64,000 nucleotides of DNA from Magallana angulata. Lineage: Eukaryota > Mollusca > Bivalvia > Ostreida > Ostreidae. The position numbers were made by a program, and so were the translations under genes. Below the pieces are notes generated by a model. That model was not told the DNA's origin. It did no database searches and was given only the letters and a program-made list of their open reading frames with translations. Location: assembly GCF_025612915.1 (NCBI RefSeq), contig NC_069118.1:16147539-16211538 (forward strand). The letters run 5' to 3'. Positions 36,273-48,608 of this stretch are shown here, in pieces (positions within the stretch are counted from its first letter, which is position 1; every line of letters starts with the position of its first letter).

Positions 36273-38550
36273 TATATAAATAAATAAAAAATCTTATGAA
36301 TTATGAATAATAAAAATTTACTGGAAATTGGTATATTTATTTTATTTTGCATTTTTCATTTACGTGTACTTTACGTCACTACTTGTATTTTTATTGATTT
36401 ATCATAATTCATTTTTGATCACCTGCTGCGCTCGCCCCAACGGTCGCACCGTAAAACATATTACTTAAATTGATATTGCTTAGCCCGCATTTCCTCTAAT
36501 TTTCTTAAATTTTGAAGAAATTTTGATTATTTTTTATGCTTCTTATGATTTTTATGTATTATGAAGACTTAATATAAAGATATTAATTGACAGAAAAGCT
36601 AATATATTGACCATTTAATAAGAGAGAACAACTGATTTTAGTGATTTTTTTTCACAAAAATCATTGTATAGAATGGGTGGGCGTTTTAAAAAGCTTATAA
36701 AAATGTAATTTGATAGGCAAATCATATTTTAAAAACATATTCTGAAACCCAAGTATCATATCATTAGTTCACGTTAGTAAAAAAAAAATCCAGCATTAAT
36801 GTTATTGTTTTTAAAATGCTAAAAGAGACTCATCAATCTGCAGCAATTCTGAATTGCGAAACATGTGTAATTTTCCTACGCCAATATTTCGCCAAAAAAT
36901 ATAGTCCTTGTTATATTCTAAACATTGATTACTTTTTCTATGCCAGGTTGTATGATAGTAAAAAAGAAAGAAAAATATACTATTTTTATTTTCCTTTCAT
37001 CTTGATTTAATGAACAATTAATCAAATTTACATTTCACAAGTCGAAAACCAGAAAAGTATCCTTCCTTAAAACAATCCAACCAAAGTAAAGAATCACTAG
37101 ACCATGAACAACAATCTGAATACTCTCTACTTTACATGAATGGAAACCCACAAGTGACTTTACCAAATAAAGAACTTGAATAAAACTGTATAATATAGAA
37201 ACATATATGACAGCATTAATAAATTTATTCAAACAACCAATAATTAAAATCACTTGCAACCTGTTCTATCACACAGACACGTATAAATTGCTGAAACATG
37301 TGTTGTGCCAAATCATCAATACCTCAACTGGAGGCCCGCGGGAAACATAGATAATCTGATAATATATACTTTTATTTTCAATTGAACTATATTAAAGGAT
37401 CGATTGGTTTTGAAAAAAATAATAAATGGCTTGCCATTCAATCTAAGTTTTTTTTTTTTTGTTTTTTGGAGCTGTCGCCCGAAACGGGTTTCCCGATCGT
37501 AAAGCTATAATTGTTTTGCAGTTACGACATACAACACTGCTTTACTTAGATTTTAAATTAATACCCATCTTGGTATTTAAAAAACACTTCAGGAATGATT
37601 TAATGATTATAAGGCTTTATCAAAATTCCCCATATTTCAGTTCTTTAATGTTTCTAGTGTATAAATTTCAACTTTAAATTCTCCAGGATATCTGCAGATT
37701 TGTAGCTTTCTGGTTGAAAACAAAATTGGATAGACAAACCATGCAGTCCATCCGAATTATTTTAACCAGAGAGAAACAGACAGGATAATTATGACCATTC
37801 TTTTACCTGTTAGTAAAAAACGATTCTATATGAATTATGACTCAAATACTAAATGCTTACATTTAGAGGTTTTGTAGTACGGTTCAATAATTATAACTTC
37901 ACAATAAAAGCTCGTAATAACAAGATGAGCGATATGCACCAGGGTTAATCCAATGATAATGTCACAGATGCAATACAATATCTTTTAAAAAAAACTTCAG
38001 TTATTTCAATTTATTTTTATTTTCATAAATCTTTTGTGCAAATTAAAACAAGCAATTGCAATTGTATGAGAGAATTTCAAACACTACCTTAATCTAATAA
38101 TTTATTATAATACATCTTTCAAAGTTATCGGCCCAATAGTTGACTTGAAAATAATGTTTTCTTTCCTTCATGTTCATCATTGTGAATCTCATAAATCCTG
38201 TGTACATTAAGGGTCTCATGGCAAACGACTTGCATACGTTAAGCAAATAAACTGCATACACGGATATAAAGTGGTGGGAGGGGATCCTAAATTTCCTAAA
38301 TCCACACAGCAATATTACCGAAAAAAGGCCTCGGACCAACCCAGAAAACGCAATTAGCCTTCAGACTCCTCTAGATCCGCACATGTTACCTTAGTTGTTT
38401 TTAGCGTCATACCAGCATTCGTTATACCTAAACTACAACATTTACATGCAACATTTCTAAAATTATACTGCTACTAGTAATGGTCATGGGGAAATTGTAC
38501 TGGTAATGGCAAGAGGAAGTGTATGAAAGCTAGCTCATCTAGATGATTGA
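36273..38550. other. Gene-free intergenic stretch between the two PLCXD genes
   Basis: AT-rich; open frames are short and unlike known proteins. A phrase near 37330 (ggaggcccgcgggaaacat) resembles the left terminus of the pearl-like element and may be a degenerate fragment. It should also contain the 3' UTR of the second PLCXD gene. Confidence 0.35.
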
Positions 38551-40417
38551 TTAGATTGTGACCTGCTCCTGTGGTACCGACATTTCACCGTTTGTCAGCG
38601 ACACCCTTGTTGAGTTACTTCCCCTTGACGCATTTTGGTATACAAGATGCCTTACAAAGTTCGACAAGTGCATATAATCGACGATGACAATGTTAATGTT
38701 CTCTCTGTGTTTTTCTTGTAACCACGTTGTAATTTCGGGTGTCACTTTGGTCGAAATTTCATGTTTCCTGGAACTTGACAACCGCGAGAGACACTTCCGT
38801 TTTGAATACGAGACTATTCCCCTTAAGCACTTGAAATGTTTTGTTTCTGGCGCATTCTCAGAATGTTTTTCTAGTTGGAGTATGAGTTCGGCTGATGTGA
38901 CAGGGGCTACTGGTGGATAATAGTTTATTGAAGTTCCAGGCCAGAAATTATCGTATTCATTGATAATTTCATGATGATATATCACAATGACCTGGTAACC
39001 CTGATTCCATAAGGAATTCAAACTGACGTCACTTCCTGTGTTAAACGGACATAGTTTGTCATCAAAGCAATGTGTAATGATAGAAAGAAGTTTCATGTGC
39101 AAAATGTCGTCCATGTTATAAAAGTTATTTATATCTAAAATGATGACTTCTTTTTCGTGCGTATCTAAAAACGATTTTATTTCTGTCATGCATGACCTCA
39201 GTTCGTCTCCATAGAGACCACACACAACTCGGAAATCGCCTGTTCTAGAACGAGCTGCGACTTGGGCTTCAAAGTAGCGTACACCGGAAGTAAGCTGTTG
39301 TTTCACCGAAAGGTCTTGAGTCCGACTCCATTGATAAATCCTTTCCCTTCCCACGCAACAGGAAATGTTTCCCAGGACTTTTACTAGCAATGAGTTGTCG
39401 GGTGAAATATCATTAAAATGTGATACGGTACAACTAAAAGAGGCATGAGAACCTGCAAAGAAAAAAACAACCCAAATCTATCAGCCATATAATACTGAAA
39501 TCTGATTGGTTTAGACGCCGTTGATAATCCGTTCTATTACCCTCAGCGTTAGCAACACACTTGGCAACGGGTAACACAACGAATTGTAACATGCGCGTAA
39601 ATTATGCGCGTACGGTTCGCTGTAGAATTCACGTCATTTCTATATAAAAGCAGTAAAATATTCTCTAGTATTAAGACATTCAGTATGATAAAATAAATAG
39701 TGCCTGTGTGGGAGGATAACAGTTGAAATTGACACCCCTCGAAAACCATTGTCAACCTCCCCTTCGCGTCGGTTGACAATGGTTTTCTTGGGGTGTCAAT
39801 TTCAACTGTTACCCTCCCAAACAGGCATTATTTATATAAAATCAAATGTAGGATGTATTTATTTCACGCAAATCAATGACGTCCATTTACATATTTTATT
39901 AATCACATACAAATATTATTGATACACGCTATTTTTTAAATTTTTTTTTTGGTTGAAATGATATTCAGTAAGTTATTGGAATGAAACTTGCGATAGGTAT
40001 TTAGTTGTCTAAACACATATGTATATAAAACTTCTTACGACATTCTTAATCTTTTGACATTATTTAAACAATAAAATGCTTTCTTTAGTGATTCATGCGG
40101 GATATGAAGGTGGTCACATTGCAGAAAAAATACATAAGCCGCGTATTTTTCCTGCAAATAACGCATTTTATTGTTTGAATTTTGCATCTTATTTCAACAA
40201 TTAATGAATTGATCGTAAAGAGAAAGTAAAAATAACTAAATTATTATTAATGTACACCAGTACATTACGTAAAAGATATAGCAAGTTTGAGATTTGAGTC
40301 TGGTATATCATTATGATAATCATTTCATGCAGTCCGTGATTTTTCTTAGGTCGATGAAGGTTTCAATCAATCGATAAATGGGGCGTGTAAATTTCAGTCC
40401 TGTCTGATTCTACAGAG

Positions 40418-40512
<95 letters not shown>

Positions 40513-41719
40513 TTACAATCAATTTCCGTAAGAAATAGCGGGAACCATACTTGGTGGATGTAAATTTAAAGTCAATATCTAATGCTTGTACAGAATGAAA
40601 AACGATGAAAACAAAGATTGAAAGCGATCAAGGAAATAAAACCGCTTTCTGCATGAACAATTTACATCGAACTGTGCATTATCTTTCTAATCTCTCTAAT
40701 AAATACAATGTAAATAATTACATCCAATCTTGTTCGTTGATTCTTTGATAAAGAAGAATGTTGTTTTCCGTGAACTTTCACCATCGTGTAATTCATACTC
40801 CACCCATATATCGTTGAATTCCCGTAATAGGAAGGAAACCAAATAATTATCAAATTGCTAAAACCCAAACATTTCCGCAAACACTTCCTATTTTTTAGAA
40901 TGAATCGGGTACAAGGTACAAAAAAACAACAACACCAGAGATAAGTTGATAATTGGGTTCATTTTTTATCCATTATCTAAGTATACATCTAAACACTAGA
41001 TAATAATAAGTTCCACACTACTTCCCATCATAGTCTATTTTCTTTCGGTTTAATAGATCTATATAACTATTATGTTACTACTTACCAACTTTAAAAAAGT
41101 ACTAGTATTGCAAAGATCAACTCTTCTACGTCATTTGATTTAAACCCATTTTAACAAGACCTTGGACATAACTATCTGTTTCCTGCATCAAAATAAGCTT
41201 AACGTGACGCTGGTTTTGAGTGAAATATGCATTTTTTTTGGCGTTAGCTCAAAACCAGAATAAATCTTGTGGATTCCAGAGAGCCATGGCTGAGTGGCCA
41301 GCAATGAAATGGGCAGGCCTGCGTCACATTGCAGTTTGACACAACTACCCAAAGTCCAAGCTCTTGCTAAAATGATTCTGATAGTAATACTTTTATTTCT
41401 TGTGTTCACGGTCATATTAATTGTTCAGATTTAGCGTTATAAGTGTTATTTTACTTGTAGATATTGTTTATAAACATGATAAAGTTACTATTCAGAACAC
41501 TTGTTCTTACCAGAAGCAACGGAAATTTCTACACCATAATTCATACGAAATAAAATAATAGATGATCATGAAAATCTTCGTATAAGATAATTCAAATTTG
41601 GTTTCCTTACCTGGAATGGCCAGACACCTTAGCGGTATAGAGGTTAGACAGACAGGTAGCAAGCCCATCCAGTCCGCTAGATCCGATGTGTCCGACCCCA
41701 GCCGCCTGTAACTCGCCAT
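38551..41719 (-). CDS. PLCXD-like paralogue lacking catalytic residues, 336 aa
   Basis: Two coding exons, 41611-41719 (36 residues) and 38551-39452, with the same phase-1 intron inside IPG|SH as the neighbouring gene, so the pair arose by tandem duplication. The first His is kept (His39 in GSHASF), but the following position is Ala, the RYFD-R segment reads RYFEAQV (Glu98, Gln100), and the second catalytic His is Cys114 (VVCGLYG). Structural blocks remain: QQLTSGVRYFE, EKEVIILDINNFY, NFWPGTSI. The frame is fully open and has a longer C-terminal tail than its neighbour. I infer a pseudoenzyme or scaffold under constraint rather than a dead gene. The donor is GTAAGG and the acceptor tttctttgcag. 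A foldback repeat ends about 38 bp upstream of that acceptor. Confidence 0.85.
39491..39835. mobile_element. Foldback-bearing dispersed repeat, copy 2
   Basis: More complete copy of the element at 28382-28702. The terminal palindrome spans about 39699-39835: agtgcctgtgtgggaggata, then gttgaaattgacacccc, mirrored by ggggtgtcaatttcaac and taccctcccaaacaggca. It lies in the intron of the second PLCXD gene, very close to the acceptor of exon 2. Confidence 0.8.
40421..40509. repeat. (TA)n microsatellite
   Basis: About 89 bp of perfect TA repeat within the second PLCXD intron. Confidence 0.95.
41143..41378. mobile_element. TIR MITE, copy 2 (family of 14893-15146)
   Basis: Shares ccattttaacaagaccttgg, ccatggctgagtgg, ttgacacaactacc and aagtccaagct.ttg.taaaa in the same order with copy 1. 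It is a little shorter, with decayed ends. Confidence 0.75.
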
Positions 41720-43140
41720 GGAATTATTGGTGACGGCGGCGATATAAGCTGTCCTATATCATCAACCTAACTCAGGGCCCTGTGTTTGACTGGAGCGGCA
41801 GGGTGACAGTCTGCTGCAGGAAGAAATAGTAAGGACGAGTCACTGCTTTTTCGATGGCTGGCTTCCGCTCGTTTGTGTACAGCGCTAACATAGCTCCTTT
41901 AAAGTTACGAAATAGTCTATATTGTACACAGTATATTGTATACAGTTTTAAAAAGAAAGTTTATTTAATGTATTTGCAATTCTACTTTGTTTAAAATAAA
42001 TAATGTTAAAACGGAAAGTATAAACTGCGTGGTAAAACAATAAAGTTTAGTTATTTTTATTTGTTTTTAACATTCAGAATTTCCGATTATCGAAACACTG
42101 CATTTCCCGGCGCTTAATTAATTCCCAAAATTCAGGATATGTGAAAATAATGTACCGATATTTTCAGATTATGAGAGTGTTGTTAAAAATATACATCAAT
42201 CAAAAAACTGCATTGAGTAATTCGATGATTATCAAGATATTCTTGAATTCATTCAAGTACTTTACAATGGAAAAAGAATTAAGGAAGTAACATATTTTTT
42301 ATTAAAAAGAACAAAGCTGTAATACCCGCTATCATTTCACACAGAAATGAACGCTTCTACCATCCAGAACGTTAATGCAAGGAAAAATATTAACAACTTT
42401 ATTTGTATTATTCTTTTTAAAAAGCTGGGGAAAATTACCATTGATATTCTGATATATTAGTGAGCTTAGCATCAATCTGATATTACACTTACATTGAGAG
42501 CGAATACTTCGTACTTGCAATCTGACAGTGGTCAATTTCACAAGCCTGTTAGGTAACTTCACCATAAAGATCTTTCGCATGGGATTACATCCAATTAAAG
42601 GGAATACTAGAATAGGGAAAGTGAGGACGACTTTCAAGAACCCAGAAATATCGAACACGACATTATATCGTTTCCTTCGGTTGGAATTCCTTGATCATTT
42701 CCCCAAGTGAGCTAGTCTCAATCAATAAAGATCGCATTGTACCCCACAGTTTTAACACCTATGACAACATACATGTACACAATTTATGATAAGAGTTTTT
42801 AAGTCAAATCTGAAGAAAGTGACTCGACAAGTATAAAACTATTTGATATATACTTATATATACATGTATGTATGTTGTGTACATTGCAAGATAAGAAATG
42901 AATTTCATCTAAAGGCCTTCTATGTGAGCAGATTTTCACCAATAAAGTTTTAGCAATGATATGTATCAATGCATTAAACAACACATCAGCATATCGATAG
43001 TGTCGTGTTGAAAATTCAGAATTTACTCGATTTATGGCAGTAAATTCAAAATGGAAGAGGGGGGAAGCAGAGGCTTCTCCAAAATATTTTGACAAGCCCC
43101 ATCCCCCCCCCCCCCCCGGCTTCTACGTGCCTGCATGTAT
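41720..43140. other. Gene-free stretch upstream of the second PLCXD gene
   Basis: No exon recognised; includes the presumed promoter/5' UTR of the second PLCXD gene and a C-run near 43104-43117. Confidence 0.35.
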
Positions 43141-43200
43141 GTCATGTTGTAAATGGTTAAATTTACTGGGTGTGAGTAAATACAAAATTTCAAACATGAC
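43141..43200. mobile_element. 60-bp palindromic micro-MITE, copy 3
   Basis: gtcatgttgtaaat...tttactgggtgtgagtaaata...catgac matches the copies at 6272-6396 in ends and core. Confidence 0.65.
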
Positions 43201-44213
<1,013 letters not shown>

Positions 44214-44718
44214 GCAAACCGGGTTTTCTTTTATATGAACTGTATCCATAATCCAAGTCAACCCATATCCAGTGAAATGGTGTACCCTATATGCAATATT
44301 TTGCCAAAAAATGACTACGTTCAAAAGATGGTATTTTTTTCATAGATTATTGGAAATCAAAATCCTAGCAATATGCACACCTCTGATATATGTACAATTG
44401 ATCTGCAAAAGAACAACTTCCTATCTTGAAAACTGTAGGAGGAGTTATCCGTACAATGAGGGTACCCTATATGCAATATTTTGCCAAAAAATGACTAAGT
44501 TCAAAAGCTGGTATTTTTTCATAAATTATCGGAAATCAAAATCCTAGCCATATGCACACCTCTGATATATATACAATTGATCTGCAAAAGAACAACTTCC
44601 TATCTTGAAAACGGAGGAGTTATCTGTACAATGAGGGTACCCTTTTGGCAGCCGCCCGCCCGCCCGCCATTTTCATCATTTTAATAACCGGATTTTTCCT
44701 TCGGAAAACCCAGTTAAA
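44214..44718. mobile_element. Satellite-bearing non-autonomous element (two ~180-bp units)
   Basis: gtaccctatatgcaatattt recurs near 44282 and 44462, with a truncated start near 44637, giving two near-identical units of about 180 bp. The flanks have complementary ends: aaaccgggttttc on the left and gaaaacccagtt on the right, beside a ccgcccgcccgcc run. Same general plan as the pearl-like element, but a different family. Confidence 0.6.
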
Positions 44719-47700
44719 AATTAGCAAAACATTCATATTAAAGTGTCGTTTCACGAGAGCAAAAACTGAATCGCTCGGACACACTGCACAAGAAAAATGT
44801 TATGCAGTACACTCTAAGAAATTGCAATTAATTTTGCAATTTATCAAGTGTTTTTTTGTAAAATGTGCCATTCAACACCATATTTAAAACAAAAACTTTA
44901 AAACTTTTATTTTTATAAATTGTTGCAACAAATACAGAAGGTAATACAAAACAAAATATTCTGCGCTACAGGAATTAACAAGAGAAGCACCAAACGTTTA
45001 CATTTTTACACATTTTCACTTTGCTGACTGAAATCACATACTTAATTTACAAAAACAAAACAACTTCTTTTCATCAAAAGATATTCACCCTTATCATTGT
45101 GTATACATTTTAACACTTAAAATATCCACTGATGAAAACAAAATGTGTGAAAAATGTGTCTATATTAAAACCAGGAATCCGACAGTTATTGAAGACCAGA
45201 GTAAAACAGGGCAACTCTTTCATTTGTTAAAGGCACATGTCTTAATTAACAATTATTTATAATTAATCAAGTGCATTGCATACTTTACATAAGTAAAATT
45301 TCCAAAATTAATCTATCTAATTTAACAATTTATAAAGAAAACAGTTGCCAGTAGAGTTCTCCAGTAGTAGAACAGTAATCTAGACTATAGAGGATGAAGA
45401 AATCAATTGTGAAGGAATATCACGCATGAATTGAGTAAGTGATCAATTTCTACATACATGTATAAGCACAAGTTCATTTTTATTACAAAAACGACACCAT
45501 TTCCAGTAATTTAACAGATGAGATATTGTATAAAAAGTGCAGTGTCAAACTTGATTAAGTACTTAATTTTATAACAGGGTAAAACCAAGCCCCACAGAAA
45601 ATTAAATTATATGACCTATCTACAATTCCAATTTGAGATCTATTAAGACAGCTCACAAATCCCTAGCGATCTGAGCTCATGTCATCAATAAACATATTGC
45701 TACATATACACCTACATTAAGAGTAGGATCAATTTAACATCTTCAAAAACACATCAAGTTTACCAACTGAAAAACTTATATAAGAAGTCAGGTAAAAACA
45801 AAATATTAAAAATATTCTTTTAAAAAATGCCATTTAAAGGGTTCAAATGTTAGAACAACTCTAGCTGTTACAAATTAAATGCATATAATAATAATTCAGA
45901 AAGATTAATATGTACTTTTTGTTATAAATATTCAATTTTGCAATTCAAATATGACTGCAGTTATCCATATGTATCTCAAAACAACAAAATATGTTGAAAC
46001 ATTGCTTATTTTACTTAATAAAAATTTGAACAATGTACAGTCATTTGCTTTTTTAAGGAATGAGATTATATATGAGATATATAGAGTATCTTCAATGCAG
46101 TCAATTTTTATGTGCCATGATATGGCTTCATATAAAGGCTAAAAGCAACGATAAATCTGATCATATCAAGTAACCAATGATTGATGTTTGACATCACATC
46201 AAGATGTTTCACTCAATTTCTAGGAAGATTAAATCTAGCAAAGTAACTCACATTAATTGGTATAAACATCTTTGGAAGAAATAAGGATATATTTAAGTTT
46301 GATTCAAATATTTCCTCTAAACTTAACTTACACTGCATTGGGGATAATACTTAGGTAACCTTGAAATCATTCATGTATAGGAAAAGCTAGGATCAACCAA
46401 GAACAAATCGTAAGGTACCTAGTTACAATGTGGTCTGTTAAAAGGGGCATGGTCACGATTTGGGTCAAAAATTATTTTTCTGATTTTAATGTTTACAGTG
46501 CTTCATTGAGGCATTTTTAATTCTCAACCAAAAGTTTAAGTGCCATTCGTAGAGATATAAGCGAGTTACAGAGCTTGAAATTCTTTGCTATGTAAACACA
46601 GCGTTTGTTTATATTTTGAATGGTGAAGTGAGAATTCCAGTTTTAGACCTAAAATGAATGTGTTAAAGATTAGAAACTGTTTATTTATGCTTAAAATGAA
46701 TAAGAAAATATAGACAAATCAGCTTGAAAAAGATTTTTACTGCTATATTGAACATATGTAAACAAAAACAGGGCACGAGCCTTGTTTACCTGACAACAAA
46801 TTGTGAGTCCTGTATCTTGCTAATAACTCTACAAATGACTCTCAAATCTAATTTGATCATTAGAAATGCATTCCAAAAGCATTGTAAATAATAAAAACAG
46901 AAAAACAGAATTTGACCAAAATCGTGACTATGCCCCTTTAACATTTAAAAACATGTGCACAGTACAAATAAAACCATAACATTCAATATTTGCTGAAAAA
47001 TACCTTTGATCATATATACAAGAAATTGAAAAAATAAAATAAAATAAGCCTGTTCCTATGCATTTGTATTACACTTTTACCATAATATGTAGATAAAATG
47101 ATAAAGGTTTTGTCAAATAAAGGGTATGATTTCAATTCCTGTATGCTATTTATTCAAAGTTTGGGAAACATTTTTTAAATGTTGATGCCTTGTTCACAAT
47201 TTAAGTAAAAAGTTTGATTCTTTAGTTCCATCTTTTTTTTACACACAACAGAAAAAACTGTTTCTTTATTGAAACATTAAAAAATGCATTTTTTCACACT
47301 TTCAACAAAATGTGGTACATTGTATATATACTTGGATATATAGATAAATAAACCAAAATATCATTACACCATCTCAATAGGACAATACACCAGATGATGT
47401 TTTGTAAATACAATAACAAATGCTTTGCAGCCACCAAAGTACATATACTTTTGATCAGAATTTGTTAAATTAGTGTATGCAGGGCATGACTCATAATAAA
47501 ACAACAATTTAAAACAACATATGCTATCTCTAATTCTATCTACTGTGGCAAATCCAGTATTACTCTCGTCAAAAATAAAATCAAAAACCTCTGCTTCTGT
47601 GTTAAAATCTTTGATAACTAATGGGTACTCTAGGGCTTGGCAATCTGAGTTACATTTTTAAGTACCCTATATTTGTGTCTGGTACATAGGATAATACATA

Positions 47701-48608
47701 TCTACAATATATGCATATCAGTTAATTTGATGCATACTTCAAAATTTTACATCTAAAGTATTCCAATATATGAATGCAAATACATTTTTATTTACCTCAA
47801 TATTCAATAAAACTGTTCTCAATATTTGGATCTTGCAAAGTTCTAGCTGACTCATTTGACCATTTCAAAAAAGCTAAAGATCTGCCCGTTCTCTATATAA
47901 AATGAAAAGGTATACATTTGGATCCTTGCAACTTTGTTGCCAGAGTAAAACATGGATTTTCTGAGGTTTGGCAAGAGATAAGTTTACAACATATACTAAA
48001 TGCTATAATGTTTAACCTATCCCAAATTAAAGAAAAAATACATATCACTACAAACATGAATATACACTGTCAAATACACATGGAATTCATTGTACCTCAA
48101 TTCTTTATCTTATACACAATTGTAACAATATAGTTCTTGTCTTTAAAATATAAACCAAGAAAATCTTAATTCAAGGCTATGAATATCTTTCTGTATCCAA
48201 ACTTTTGATTTTTTTTTTTTGCCTCATAAATATCACATGACAGATAAAGCAGGGGCAATTAAAAGCATTTTAAAACCAAACAAAAACCAAAATAAAGCTT
48301 TTAGTGTTTACAAATAAAAACACTTTATATAAAGTGGCTTATACAGTAAAACCTGCCCTTCATAACCCTTGATAACACCTTACTATTCCAATATACACTT
48401 TACCCTGCAATTATCAAACTTCAAACAATTCTCAGTCTTTAAACTTCTTTTTGACTTAGACAGGTTTCATTGTAAAATTCTCTCCTCCATATTTTTGCCA
48501 TTTATGCTGTTTTAAGGATTTCTACTTGGGACTTTTCCACAATGTGACCTATTTTCTGGACACAAAAAATCCACAATCACAGTTTTGTTCATCTATTGTC
48601 CTGGAATA
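44719..48608 (-). other. AT-rich gene-free stretch, possible long 3' UTR of EIF4E3
   Basis: Nearly 4 kb without coding exons directly downstream of the EIF4E3 stop. CpG is scarce and A/T runs are abundant. A minus-strand AATAAA (TTTATT at 44906-44911) lies at its far end, and several others occur within. Vertebrate EIF4E3 transcripts have long 3' UTRs, so one is plausible here, but the transcript end cannot be fixed from sequence alone. It includes the TTAA-flanked MITE listed separately. Confidence 0.35.
46442..46937. mobile_element. 496-bp MITE with TTAA target sites (piggyBac-type)
   Basis: The left end AAGGGGCATGGTCACGATTT and the right end (complement AGGGGCATAGTCACGATTTT) form TIRs of about 30 bp with few mismatches. 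TTAA borders both sides (46438-46441 and 46938-46941), the target signature of piggyBac transposases. No coding sequence. Confidence 0.75.

Noticed and set aside
37320-37350. Fragment resembling the pearl-like left terminus
   Set aside because: Only about 18 bp match and no tandem core or right end was found, so not called as an element.
42332-42658. 108-codon minus-strand frame
   Set aside because: No motif, no splice context and no similarity recognised; likely chance.
44272-44887. Plus-strand frames with repeated YAIFCQKMT phrase
   Set aside because: The repeat in the peptide follows the ~180-bp DNA units of a non-autonomous element.
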